Of a DNA stretch of 35,272 bases, positions 22,355-30,167 are shown in pieces (the stretch's first letter is position 1; each line of letters begins with the position of its first letter). A program made the position numbers and the translations under genes. The stretch lies in assembly GCA_910585385.1 (NCBI GenBank), contig CAJUDV010000023.1, forward strand, positions 1-35,272. Direction: 5' to 3'. The stretch is from an uncultured Oscillibacter sp. GTDB taxonomy: Bacteria; Bacillota; Clostridia; Oscillospirales; Oscillospiraceae. Under the pieces are notes generated by a model. That model was not told the DNA's origin, ran no database searches, and worked only from the letters and a program-made list of their open reading frames with translations.

Positions 22355-23875
22355 TCAATCCCCGGCGGCGGCGAGGCAGGCGGAGAGGTTCCAGCTGCGC
22401 CAGTCGGCACACTCCGCCCGGGCCGCCGCCCGCCGCTTCTCCACCAGGGCGCCCGCCGTATCCTGCCGGCTCCACCAATCACCCTCACAGATTGCCAGAG
22501 ACAGCGATGGGTCCAGCCGCTCCAGCTGGGAGAGCGTCTCATAGGATAGGGAGTAGGCCAGGTAGTGGACGCTGAGAATGGGGCTCTTTCTGGAGAGGTA
22601 CCGGTCCACCTGGTCTTTTGCCACCAGATAGTCCACGGGGATACAGTTGATCACCAGCCACCCCGCCAGGGCCAGGGGGACGGCCCGGCGGCAGAAGGAG
22701 CGCTCCGGCTTCCGGATTTTCTCCAGAGCTGCCAGCAGGAACAGGGCCATCATCACCATGCCCCAGTAGGTCATGCAGCGCTTGAAGCTCAGGCCGTAGG
22801 CGGAGACGTACAGCGTCATCCGCCAGGCGGCGGAGGCCAGGAGAATCAGGCTCTCCCCGGTCAGGGCCGCGGCCAGGCCCCGGAGGACCCGCCAGGCGCG
22901 GCCCTCCTGTCGGGAGAGGGTCAGAGCCGCCATGAGGGCCGCCAGGTTTAGGATGGTGACGCCCACCATCTGAAAAAAGCCGCTGCGGGCCCACTCCGCG
23001 TAGGAGACGCCCCGCTGGGCCAGGTACTCCGGCCCGCCGAAGAGCCCCGCGGACTGCACCGCCAAAAACAGCAGATACAGCGCGTCCAGGGCCCCCAGGA
23101 CGATGGCGAAGAGGACGCTGTCCACGGTGCAGGCGGTGCGGCTTCCCGCCTTGGCGGGCTCGCGGCGCAGGCTGTACAGGAGGCCGAAAAGGAAGGGCGT
23201 CAGCGCCAGAGCCCACAGGAGCTTCCAGAGGCCCCGGGCGAGGTGGAGGCGGATGAACTCCGTCAGATCCCGGGTGGCGGCGGCGAACAGCGCGTCGGCG
23301 GAGGCCAGGACGGGCAGCAGGGCGGACACCAGCCCCAGGGCGGCGGCGGCGCCCAGCACCACCGTGAGACTCACGCTCTTCCGCTCCCGTCCGGCGGACA
23401 GGGCCGCCGGGGCCGCTCCCAGGTGGCAGAAGGCCCCGCGGCACAAAAGCCCCAGCCGCTCTTCCGCCATGGCGGGCCGCCACCAGGGCAGCAGCTCCCC
23501 GGCGGAGAGGGAGGCGGTGTGAAGGGGGACCAGCAGCACCAGGGCCAAAAAGTTCCAGACCTGAAACCAGGGGTTGGAGGTCAGGGCGAAGGAGGCGGCC
23601 AGCAGCAGATTGTACACCAGCAGCACCCGGCTCTCCCGGCGGCGGGCCAGGGCCTCCCGGCCCACGGCGGCCAGCAGCAGGGCGTACCAGGCGAAGACCG
23701 TCACCGTGTTCCCCATGCCCCAGGGCCACCCGGCGGCGTTCACCAGCAGAAGACACAGGCCCAGAGCTCCCGCCAGGAGGAGCCGGCCATGGGGGAGGGT
23801 ATCGTAGATTTTCCGCGGGGTTTGGGCAGGCTGCGCCGCGCCCTCCGGAACGAGGGCTTTTTCCATATTGTCCAT
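22355..23875 (-). CDS. DUF4173/DUF4153-type polytopic membrane protein
   Basis: The 506-residue protein has around ten or more hydrophobic segments. The motif VSYAEWARSGFFQM (about residues 294-307) is the hallmark of the DUF4173/DUF4153 family. The C-terminal 110 residues are soluble, with VINCIPVDYLVAKDQVDRYL and LSYETLSQL. The family's biochemical role is not established to my knowledge. The ATG has AGGAGA about 8 bases upstream. It lies 52 bases after the small XRE gene in an operon that also holds DUF2975 and a 59-residue membrane protein. This grouping suggests a membrane-related regulatory unit. The bidirectional terminator at 22303 ends it. Confidence 0.8.
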   Translation of the reverse strand: MDNMEKALVPEGAAQPAQTPRKIYDTLPHGRLLLAGALGLCLLLVNAAGWPWGMGNTVTVFAWYALLLAAVGREALARRRESRVLLVYNLLLAASFALTSNPWFQVWNFLALVLLVPLHTASLSAGELLPWWRPAMAEERLGLLCRGAFCHLGAAPAALSAGRERKSVSLTVVLGAAAALGLVSALLPVLASADALFAAATRDLTEFIRLHLARGLWKLLWALALTPFLFGLLYSLRREPAKAGSRTACTVDSVLFAIVLGALDALYLLFLAVQSAGLFGGPEYLAQRGVSYAEWARSGFFQMVGVTILNLAALMAALTLSRQEGRAWRVLRGLAAALTGESLILLASAAWRMTLYVSAYGLSFKRCMTYWGMVMMALFLLAALEKIRKPERSFCRRAVPLALAGWLVINCIPVDYLVAKDQVDRYLSRKSPILSVHYLAYSLSYETLSQLERLDPSLSLAICEGDWWSRQDTAGALVEKRRAAARAECADWRSWNLSACLAAAGD

Positions 23876-23927
23876 ATCCGATTCTCCTATTTTGGCTGTC
23901 CGTCAACCGCGGACAGCCGCAGTTTTT

Positions 23928-24146
23928 TCATTGGCCGGGCTCCCGGTCCGGCACAAACTCCAGAATGTCTCCCGGCTGGCAGTCCAGGGCGGCGCAGATG
24001 GCCTCCAGGGTGGAAAAGCGCACCGCCTTGGCCTTGTTGTTTTTCAAAATCGACAGGTTGGCCAGGGTCACATCCACCTTTTCCGACAGCTGTGAGAGGG
24101 TCATCTTCCGCTTTGCCATCATCACGTCCAGATTCACAACGATCAT
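23928..24146 (-). CDS. Small XRE-family (YozG-like) regulator
   Basis: The protein has 72 residues. It is essentially one Cro/C1 helix-turn-helix (MTLSQLSEKVDVTLANLSIL, then KNNKAKAVRFSTLEAICAAL), ending with DCQPGDILEFVPD. Such proteins almost always sit next to a DUF2975 membrane protein, as here. The pair is thought to act together, with the membrane protein possibly controlling the regulator. The ATG at 24144-24146 has GAGGTGGG upstream and lies 8 bases after the DUF2975 stop. It probably regulates its own operon; the AT-rich region upstream of the promoter at 24973 is the likely binding area. Confidence 0.88.
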   Translation of the reverse strand: MIVVNLDVMMAKRKMTLSQLSEKVDVTLANLSILKNNKAKAVRFSTLEAICAALDCQPGDILEFVPDREPGQ

Positions 24147-24154
24147 GGCCCACC

Positions 24155-24736
24155 TCAAATCGTCAGGTCGTTCTCCGCCTTCATCTCCGCCGCCTGGCGG
24201 AAGAGGGCGGACATCACCAGACACAGCAGACCGCCCATGGCGAACATGGGGACAAAGAGGGCGTTGTAGGTGGCCAGAGGCAGGGGGGAGCGGTAATAGC
24301 AGACGCTGAAAACCACCCGGGCCAGGGCCGCGGCGGCGATGAGGAAGCAGCAGAGGGCCGCCCGGCGGAGGCTGGCGGCGTTCTCCAATGTAAAGGGGTT
24401 CCGGTTTCCCTCCACGATGGTGCACAGCACCCGGATGGCCTGTAACAGAATCACGGCAGTGCAGATTCCCGAAAAGAGCAGGAACAGCGTCAGGGCCGCG
24501 GTGTAGGGCTCTTTCCAAACCTCCGTCAGGTAGATGCCCAGGAGATTGCCGAGACCGTCGTCAAAATCGTAATCGAAGATGCGCTGGAGCTGGGAGAATT
24601 CCATCCTGCGGGCGATGTTGGAGCGGAAGTACACCAGACCCGGCACCACCGGCAGGGCCAACAGGTTGCAGATGAAGGTGACCAGCACCGAGATACGCAG
24701 GATCGAGGCAATTTTTTGTACAGACATGGATTTCAA
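24155..24736 (-). CDS. DUF2975 family membrane protein
   Basis: The 193-residue protein has four membrane helices: about 13-33, 70-95, 120-140 and 155-178. The third is preceded by VLCTIVEGNRNPFTLENAASLRR, split here as residues near 100-122. The GNPF-type segment before helix three (EGNRNPFTLENAASLR) is the conserved DUF2975 motif. The TTG at 24734-24736 is preferred because AAGGAGG lies 7 bases upstream. The next ATG (24727) is 16 bases from it, and the upstream ATG (24754) lies before the ribosome binding site. It is followed by its usual partner, a small XRE regulator. Function unknown; a membrane signal-sensing partner is plausible. Confidence 0.85.
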   Translation of the reverse strand: MKSMSVQKIASILRISVLVTFICNLLALPVVPGLVYFRSNIARRMEFSQLQRIFDYDFDDGLGNLLGIYLTEVWKEPYTAALTLFLLFSGICTAVILLQAIRVLCTIVEGNRNPFTLENAASLRRAALCCFLIAAAALARVVFSVCYYRSPLPLATYNALFVPMFAMGGLLCLVMSALFRQAAEMKAENDLTI

Positions 24737-24770
24737 AGACGCTCCTCCTTGCAAGGCAATTTGATCCCCC

Positions 24771-24950
24771 TCACAGCGGCCGGGTGATGAACTCCATCAT
24801 CACCGCGCACCCGGCCGCCAAAATCGCCAGAATTCCCACGGAGGAGAACATCTTCCCCCTGTGGTTCTGCCGTGCCCCCTGAATCAGCAGCACTGCGGCC
24901 AGGATAAGCAGCGCCAGCCCGGCGGGAATCAGAAAAGCGGTCAAGCACAT
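24771..24950 (-). CDS. Small 59-residue membrane protein
   Basis: The protein has two hydrophobic helices: residues 4-23 (TAFLIPAGLALLILAAVLLI) and 38-51 (VGILAILAAGCAVM). They are joined by a basic loop (QGARQNHRGKM). I do not recognise a family. The gene is well supported: AAGGAGGTG lies 6 bases before the ATG (24948-24950), a near-consensus promoter is just upstream, and the DUF2975 gene follows after 34 bases. As first gene of the DUF2975-XRE-DUF4173 operon it may be a small membrane partner of these proteins. Confidence 0.8.
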   Translation of the reverse strand: MCLTAFLIPAGLALLILAAVLLIQGARQNHRGKMFSSVGILAILAAGCAVMMEFITRPL

Positions 24951-24972
24951 GACGGACACCTCCTTTTTTGGT

Positions 24973-25001
24973 ATCCTACCATATAGAACAGCGATTGTCA
25001 A
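24973..25001 (-). promoter_or_regulatory. Promoter of the 59-aa/DUF2975/XRE/DUF4173 operon
   Basis: Minus strand: a perfect TTGACA (24996-25001), a 17-base spacer, then TAGGAT (24973-24978). Confidence 0.85.
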
Positions 25002-25090
25002 TAAGGATTTATCGTTTTTCAATAAAAATAAAATGATATTCAGTAAATACAGGAAAGGGCCGCGGTGAGATGGGCCGCTGTCGGACGCCG

Positions 25091-25194
25091 GAAAACGAGA
25101 AAGCGGACAGTCCTTTTGGACTGTCCGCTTCCCCGTATGATTATAGAGAAAGGAGAGGGAAAATGGTGTGTGTAACTCAAGCTCTCTGCTTGAT
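25091..25194 (-). ncRNA. Candidate small RNA (about 100 nt) or leader/attenuator
   Basis: A near-consensus minus-strand promoter (25201-25229) points into a stretch with no convincing gene. About 95 bases later this stretch ends in a perfect 13-bp hairpin (25101-25113 with 25118-25130) followed on the minus strand by a T-rich tail (TCTCGTTTT). Near its 5' end a CAAGC-AGAGA-GCTTG hairpin is predicted (about 25172-25186). The transcript would stop before the separate promoter at 24973-25001. I recognise no known RNA family. Confidence 0.5.
25096..25130 (-). terminator. Terminator of the candidate small RNA
   Basis: The AAGCGGACAGTCC arm pairs perfectly with its complement around a 4-base loop. 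The minus-strand tail is T-rich, while the plus-strand tail is CCCC, so it acts on the minus strand. Confidence 0.65.
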
Positions 25195-25200
25195 GGGTTC

Positions 25201-25229
25201 ATCATATCCGAGGCGGGGGGAAAAGTCAA
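25201..25229 (-). promoter_or_regulatory. Promoter of the candidate small RNA
   Basis: Minus strand: TTGACT (25224-25229), a 17-base spacer, then TATGAT (25201-25206). The score is as good as the gene promoters nearby. Confidence 0.65.
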
Positions 25230-25324
25230 CCGTCTTACGCGATCCTTCACAATTTGTTTACAACCAGACGGTTTTCGGCAGTTTTCATTCACAATTCGTT
25301 CAAAAATGATTGGCATTTTGCACA

Positions 25325-25354
25325 TTGACAGGACGGGGGACACTGTGCTATTAT
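25325..25354 (+). promoter_or_regulatory. Promoter of the marR-ABC exporter operon
   Basis: A perfect TTGACA (25325-25330), an 18-base spacer, then TATTAT (25349-25354). Operator palindromes begin at the end of the -10. Confidence 0.8.
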
Positions 25355-25384
25355 TTAGCCTGCTAATGTTTAGTAGGCTAAATA
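25352..25384. promoter_or_regulatory. Tandem MarR operator palindromes
   Basis: Two TTTAG-N4-CTAAA-type palindromes, 25354-25367 (last base mismatched) and 25369-25382, are spaced 15 bases centre to centre. Together they also form a perfect 10-bp inverted repeat TATTTAGCCT / AGGCTAAATA (25352-25361 and 25375-25384). They overlap the -10 and start point, so a bound MarR dimer pair would repress. Confidence 0.75.
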
Positions 25385-25415
25385 TTTTGGCCGGTATTTG
25401 AGAGGAGGCGCGGCG

Positions 25416-25859
25416 ATGCGGCAGGAGGACCCACGCCGTCTGGGCCCCACCCTGGGCTGGGCGGCGCAGATGGCGAAGTGCGCCATGGACGCCAGGGTGT
25501 CCCGGTATGATGTGACGCCGGTTCAGGCCCATGTGCTGATGTATCTCCACCAGCACGGCGGGCAGGCGCCCCAGCGGGAGCTCACGGAATTTCTGCGGGC
25601 GAAGCCCTCCACCGTCAACGGAGTTCTGGACCGGATGGAGGAGAAAGGACTGGTGCGGCGCAGCGTCATCGGTGAGGACGCCCGGCGGCGGCTCATTACC
25701 CTGACGGACAAAGGCAGGGAACAGCAGTCCCGGTTTACGGAGAGCTTTCTGGCCAATGAGGAGGCCATGGTCCGGGGATTTTCCCCCGCGGAGCGGGAGA
25801 CGCTGCTGGAGCTGCTGGAGCGAATCGTTGAGAATTTGAAGGAGGAACTGCGTACATGA
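25416..25859 (+). CDS. MarR-family transcriptional regulator
   Basis: The 147-residue protein is a winged-helix regulator. The dimerisation helix is at the N-terminus, and the winged helix covers about residues 47-105: RELTEFLRAKPSTVNGVLDR, then MEEKGLVRRS and the wing EDARRRLITLTDKGRE. Such proteins repress efflux genes and release DNA on binding small phenolic or drug-like molecules. The ATG at 25416 has GAGGAGG 8 bases upstream; an in-frame start at 25398 has none. Its stop overlaps the first ABC gene by 4 bases, so regulator and exporter are one operon. Two tandem palindromes in the promoter support autorepression. Confidence 0.93.
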   Translation: MRQEDPRRLGPTLGWAAQMAKCAMDARVSRYDVTPVQAHVLMYLHQHGGQAPQRELTEFLRAKPSTVNGVLDRMEEKGLVRRSVIGEDARRRLITLTDKGREQQSRFTESFLANEEAMVRGFSPAERETLLELLERIVENLKEELRT

Positions 25860-27619
25860 TCAAGAAACTGTGGCCCCACGCCAGGCCATACGGAAAGTGG
25901 ATCGCCGCCGGGGTGCTGTGCAGCGCGCTGGAGGCGGTGTTTGAGCTGCTGATTCCCCTGGTGATGAGCGATATTGTGGACATCGGCATCAAAAACGCCG
26001 ACCAGGGCTACATTCTGCGCCAGGGCGGGGTTATGGTGGCCATGGCCATGGTATCTCTGGCCCTGGGACTGGGGGCGGCGGTGCTGTCCTCCGTGGCGGG
26101 CCAGGGGTTCGGCGCCAATCTCCGCCGGGCGGAGTACGATCACATCCAGGAGTTCGCGTTCTCCAACATTGAGAAATTCTCCACAGCCTCCCTGGTGACG
26201 CGGCTCACCAGCGACGTCAACGCCATGCAGATGACGCTGATGATGGGAATGCGGCTGCTGGTGCGGGCTCCGGTGATGCTGGTGTCGGCCCTGGTGCTGT
26301 CCATCCGCATCAGCCTGCGGCTCAGCGGCGTGTTTCTGGTGGCCATGCCGCTGCTGCTGATTGCTGTGGCGGTGATTTTGACCCGGGTGGGCCCCATGTT
26401 CCGCTCCCTCCAGGAGAAGACCGACGCGCTGAACCTGGTGGTGCAGGAGAACCTGGCGGGCATCCGGGTGGTGAAGTCCTTCGTCCGGGAGGAGCATGAG
26501 AAGGAGAAGTTTGCCGCCCGGAACCACGACTTGAAGGACATCTCCCTGCGGGCCTTCGGCGTGGTGGTGGTCAATATGCCCATCATGATGCTGATTGTCT
26601 ACGGCACGATCATCGCCGTCATGTGGTTCGGCGGGCAGATGGTGTACGCCGGGACTCTGGAGGCGGGGAAGCTCATGACCTACTTCACCTATATTACCCA
26701 GATTATGATGTCCCTGATGATGGTCTCCATGATCTTCATGATGCTCAGCCGCTCCGCGGCCTGCGCCCGCCGCATCGTGGAGGTGCTGGAGGAGACGCCC
26801 GCCATCACCGATGAGGCTGCGGAGACGGACACGGACGGGGAGGGCCGGCGGGTCCCCGCCGCCGTGAAGGACGGCAGTATCGACTTTGACCACGTCTCCT
26901 TCAAGTACAACGCGGGGAACGCGGAGTGGGTGCTGCGGGACGTGAGCCTCCACATTCCCTCCGGCGCCACCGTAGGCATCCTGGGGGGCACCGGCAGCGC
27001 CAAGACCACCCTGGTGTCCCTGATCCCCCGGCTCTACGAGGCCGGCGAGGGCACGGTGTCTGTGGGGGGGCGGCCGGTGGGGGCCTACACCATGGAGCAC
27101 CTGCGGGACGCGGTGAGCATGGTTTTGCAGAAGAACACGCTCTTCTCCGGCACCATTCGGGAGAACCTCCTGTGGGGAGACCCCGACGCCTCGGAGGAGG
27201 CGCTGTGGGCCGCCTGCCGGGCCGCCTGCGCCGACGAGTTTTTGGAGCGGATGCCCGACGGGCTGGACACCGACCTGGGCCAGGGGGGCGTCAACGTCTC
27301 CGGCGGGCAAAAGCAGCGGCTGTGCATCGCCCGGGCCATTTTGAAAAAGCCCAAGGTGCTGATTCTGGACGACTCCACCAGCGCCGTGGACACGGCCACG
27401 GACGCCAAGATCCGTCTGGCCTTTGCCAATGAGCTGAAAGACGCTACCAAACTTATCATCGCCCAGCGGGTGGCCTCCGTGCGGGACGCGGACCTGATCC
27501 TGGTGATGGACGCCGGCCGCGTCGCCGCCCAGGGGACCCATGAGGAGCTGATGGAGAGCTGTGAAATTTACCGGGACGTGTATCAGTCCCAGCAGGAGGG
27601 GGTGAGCATCGGTGGCTGA
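25856..27619 (+). CDS. ABC exporter half-transporter with degenerate ATPase site
   Basis: The 587-residue protein has an N-terminal six-helix ABC membrane domain (about 1-310) and a C-terminal ATPase. Walker A is GGTGSAKTT (near residue 380), the Q-loop is VLQKNTLFSG, and the signature is VSGGQKQR. Walker B is VLILDDSTSAVD, with aspartate where the catalytic glutamate should be. The H-loop is IIAQRV, with glutamine for histidine. These two changes mark the inactive-site half of heterodimeric exporters of the TM287/288 and BmrCD type. The partner is the next gene. The ATG overlaps the marR stop by 4 bases. Substrates are probably drugs or lipids, as inferred from MarR control. Confidence 0.93.
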   Translation: MIKKLWPHARPYGKWIAAGVLCSALEAVFELLIPLVMSDIVDIGIKNADQGYILRQGGVMVAMAMVSLALGLGAAVLSSVAGQGFGANLRRAEYDHIQEFAFSNIEKFSTASLVTRLTSDVNAMQMTLMMGMRLLVRAPVMLVSALVLSIRISLRLSGVFLVAMPLLLIAVAVILTRVGPMFRSLQEKTDALNLVVQENLAGIRVVKSFVREEHEKEKFAARNHDLKDISLRAFGVVVVNMPIMMLIVYGTIIAVMWFGGQMVYAGTLEAGKLMTYFTYITQIMMSLMMVSMIFMMLSRSAACARRIVEVLEETPAITDEAAETDTDGEGRRVPAAVKDGSIDFDHVSFKYNAGNAEWVLRDVSLHIPSGATVGILGGTGSAKTTLVSLIPRLYEAGEGTVSVGGRPVGAYTMEHLRDAVSMVLQKNTLFSGTIRENLLWGDPDASEEALWAACRAACADEFLERMPDGLDTDLGQGGVNVSGGQKQRLCIARAILKKPKVLILDDSTSAVDTATDAKIRLAFANELKDATKLIIAQRVASVRDADLILVMDAGRVAAQGTHEELMESCEIYRDVYQSQQEGVSIGG

Positions 27620-29510
27620 GAATAAAAGACCCATGGGGCCGGGCGGCCCGGGCCATCACGGGCCCAGAGGCGGCTTCCAAAAGCCCAAGAATCTTCGCGC
27701 CACCCTGGGGAAGCTCATGGCCTACCTGGGGCGCTATCAGGCGCTGCTGGCGGTGGTGGTGGCGCTGCTGTGCCTCAGCTCCGCCTGCACCGTGGGGGGC
27801 TCCTACCTCATCAAGCCCCTGATCAACGACTATATCCTGCCGGGGGATTTCCCGGGCCTGGCGAGGATGCTGTGCCTGATGGCGGCGGTATACATCGCGG
27901 GGGCGGTCTGCTCCTTCGGCTACGCCAGGATTATGGTGCACATCTCTCAGACCTGCGTGGCCAGGATCCGGGCGGATCTGTTTGAGCGGATGCAGAAGCT
28001 GCCGCTGAAATACTTCGACGCCCACACCCACGGCGAGCTGATGAGCCGCTATACCAACGACATCGAGACCATCTCCGAGGCGCTGAACAACAGCTTTGGC
28101 AGCGTGGTCTCCTGTACGCTGAACTTTCTGGGCACCATCGCCATGATGCTGGTCCTCAGTCCCCTGCTGACTTTGATTACCTTCGCCGTGCTCGGGGTGA
28201 TGCTGCTGGTGGTCAAGACCATCGGCGGCCGCAGCCGGCGGTACTTCGCCGCCCAGCAGAGCGCTCTGGGAGCGGTCAACGGCTACATTGAGGAGATGAT
28301 CGAGGGCCAGAAGGTCATCAAGGTCTTCAACCATGAAAACGCCGCCAGAGAGGGGTTTTATGCCCGGAACGAGTCCTACCGCCAGGCGGCCTGCCGGGCC
28401 CACGCCTACGCCGGGGCCATGATGCCCGCCATGGGCAACCTGAACTATATCAACTACGCCATCAGCTGCTGTCTGGGCGCCGTGTTCGCCATTCACAGCG
28501 GCGGGGCCTTCCGGCTGGGAGACCTGGGCGCCTTTCTCCAGTACACCCGGCAGGTGGGCCAGCCCGTCACCCAGATCTCCCAGCAGATGAACACCATTCT
28601 CTCCGCCGTGGCCGGCGCGGAGCGGGTCTTTGAGGTGATGGAGACCCCGCCGGAGACCGACGAGGGGAAGGTGACGCTGGTGCGGGCGGCGGAGGACGCC
28701 TCCGGCAAGCTCGCCAGAGTCCACTACGACAACAACGCCTGGGCCTGGCTGAAGCCCGACGGGACGCTGGTTCCCCTCCGGGGAGACGTGCGGTTTGACC
28801 ATGTGGTGTTCGGCTACAACGAGGAGCGCGTTATCCTGGACGACATCTCTCTCTTCGCCAAGCCCGGGCAGAAGATTGCCTTCGTGGGCTCCACCGGCGC
28901 GGGCAAGACCACCATTACCAGTCTGATCAACCGCTTTTATGAGATTCAGAGCGGCGCCATCACCTATGACGGCATCGACGTGCGGGACATCGCCAAGGAC
29001 TCCCTGCGCCGGTCCCTGGGGGTGGTCCTCCAGGATACCCGCCTCTTCACCGGCACCGTGGCGGACAACATCCGCTACGGCCGGCTGGATGCCACGGACG
29101 AAGAGGTGGAGGCCGCGGCGAAGCTGGCGGGGGCCGACGTTTTTATCCGCCACCTGCCCAGGGGATACGATACCGTCCTCAGCGGCGACGGCGGCAGCCT
29201 GAGCCAGGGGGAGCGGCAGCTTTTGAACATCGCCCGGGCGGCCTGCGCCAACCCGCCGGTGCTGATTTTGGATGAGGCCACCAGCTCCATCGACACCCGG
29301 ACGGAGAAGCTGATTGAGCGGGGCATGGACCGGCTCATGGCGGGGCGGACGGTATTCGTCATTGCCCACCGGCTCTCCACAGTCCGCAACGCCAGGGCCA
29401 TCATGGTGCTTGAACAGGGGAAGATCATCGAGCGGGGCGACCACGACGATCTGATTGAGCAGCACGGAAGATATTACCAGCTGTACACCGGCCAGGCGGA
29501 GCTGGCGTGA
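27612..29510 (+). CDS. ABC exporter half-transporter with canonical ATPase site
   Basis: The 632-residue partner has a glycine/proline/histidine-rich N-terminal tail (GPGGPGHHGPRGG), a six-helix membrane domain and an ATPase. Walker A is STGAGKTT (near 424), the signature is LSQGERQ (with SLSQGE instead of LSGGQ), Walker B is VLILDEATSSID (near 550) with the catalytic glutamate, and the H-loop is VIAHRLSTV with histidine. The linker before the ATPase carries an insert (about 345-395, DASGKLARVHYDNNAWAWLK). The GTG start lies 8 bases inside the previous gene, with GGAGGGGG upstream, so the subunits are made together. A bidirectional hairpin follows. Confidence 0.93.
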   Translation: MAENKRPMGPGGPGHHGPRGGFQKPKNLRATLGKLMAYLGRYQALLAVVVALLCLSSACTVGGSYLIKPLINDYILPGDFPGLARMLCLMAAVYIAGAVCSFGYARIMVHISQTCVARIRADLFERMQKLPLKYFDAHTHGELMSRYTNDIETISEALNNSFGSVVSCTLNFLGTIAMMLVLSPLLTLITFAVLGVMLLVVKTIGGRSRRYFAAQQSALGAVNGYIEEMIEGQKVIKVFNHENAAREGFYARNESYRQAACRAHAYAGAMMPAMGNLNYINYAISCCLGAVFAIHSGGAFRLGDLGAFLQYTRQVGQPVTQISQQMNTILSAVAGAERVFEVMETPPETDEGKVTLVRAAEDASGKLARVHYDNNAWAWLKPDGTLVPLRGDVRFDHVVFGYNEERVILDDISLFAKPGQKIAFVGSTGAGKTTITSLINRFYEIQSGAITYDGIDVRDIAKDSLRRSLGVVLQDTRLFTGTVADNIRYGRLDATDEEVEAAAKLAGADVFIRHLPRGYDTVLSGDGGSLSQGERQLLNIARAACANPPVLILDEATSSIDTRTEKLIERGMDRLMAGRTVFVIAHRLSTVRNARAIMVLEQGKIIERGDHDDLIEQHGRYYQLYTGQAELA

Positions 29511-29523
29511 CGGGAGAGATCAC

Positions 29524-29559
29524 AAAAGAGACGGCATGGCCGGCGCCATGCCGTCTCTT
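29524..29559. terminator. Hairpin terminator between converging operons
   Basis: A perfect 15-bp stem (29526-29540 with 29545-29559) has the loop CGGC. The T tract is better on the minus strand (complement of 29524-29527), so it chiefly ends the rlmB operon. It also lies just after the ABC exporter. Confidence 0.75.
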
Positions 29560-29572
29560 GCTCATCTTCGGG

Positions 29573-30157
29573 CTATTTCCCGGCCTCCTCATCCCGGTGG
29601 GGCAGGGTAAAGGTCACCGGCGGAAATTCAAACGCCGGCCCCTCCGCATACCTCCCGTCCGGCCGGGCCCTTCCCGTTACCTGGTAGAACTCGTCCGTAT
29701 AGCGGAGCTTGCTCCGGTCAAAACCGGCCTGGAGGGCCCTGACGTATTGGTAGGGCTCCTCCATGGGCTCCAGGCGAAAGGCCTGCCGGATTTGCTCCAA
29801 CACCGCCGTCCGTTCCGGCGGCGTCTCGTCTTCCGCCAGAAACGACTGGAACTGCGCCTCCGTCCACCAGACGATCTGCTCAATGGCGGCGGCGGTGCCG
29901 CAGGAGAGAAGCAGGCGGAGAAAGTCCCGGAAATTTGCCGCCAGGGGGTAGACGTACTCCTCTGTACAGCTCTCCGGGTTTACGGCGAAGACCGTCTCCC
30001 CATAGCCCCGGATGAAGCAGTAGTGGACGCTGTTTTCCCAGCCGATGATACGGGCGCCCTTAGGCGTGCAGAAGCAGCCGCCCTTGGCGTCCCCCTTTTC
30101 CAGGCTGATCCAGGACCCGTCCAGGCCCAATGTTTCGTACCTTTGAAAATCAGTCAT
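29573..30157 (-). CDS. Conserved-looking soluble protein, possibly SUKH/SMI1-like
   Basis: The protein has 194 residues and no signal peptide or membrane segment. It opens MTDFQRYETLGLDGSWISLE and carries WENSVHYCFIRGYGETVFAV, then NFRDFLRLLLSCGTAAAIEQ. The pattern of an acidic-aromatic alpha/beta protein with a FxxFLxxLL helix loosely recalls SMI1/KNR4 (SUKH) proteins, but I cannot confirm it. The C-terminus (EFPPVTFTLPHRDEE) looks like an extended tail. The ATG has GAGGGGG upstream and lies 10 bases after the P-type ATPase-like gene. It is therefore the last gene of the rlmB operon. Function unknown. Confidence 0.7.
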   Translation of the reverse strand: MTDFQRYETLGLDGSWISLEKGDAKGGCFCTPKGARIIGWENSVHYCFIRGYGETVFAVNPESCTEEYVYPLAANFRDFLRLLLSCGTAAAIEQIVWWTEAQFQSFLAEDETPPERTAVLEQIRQAFRLEPMEEPYQYVRALQAGFDRSKLRYTDEFYQVTGRARPDGRYAEGPAFEFPPVTFTLPHRDEEAGK

Positions 30158-30167
30158 ATGCGCCCCC

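Noticed and set aside
25168..25401. Plus-strand short frame over the sRNA and marR promoter region
   Set aside because: It runs through the TTGACA/TATTAT promoter and the operators, with no ribosome binding site.
25523..29465. Two very long minus-strand frames (703 and 669 codons) opposite the ABC exporter genes
   Set aside because: Their translations are GHDG-rich shadow sequences without domains. The plus strand encodes clear ABC transporters with overlapping starts.
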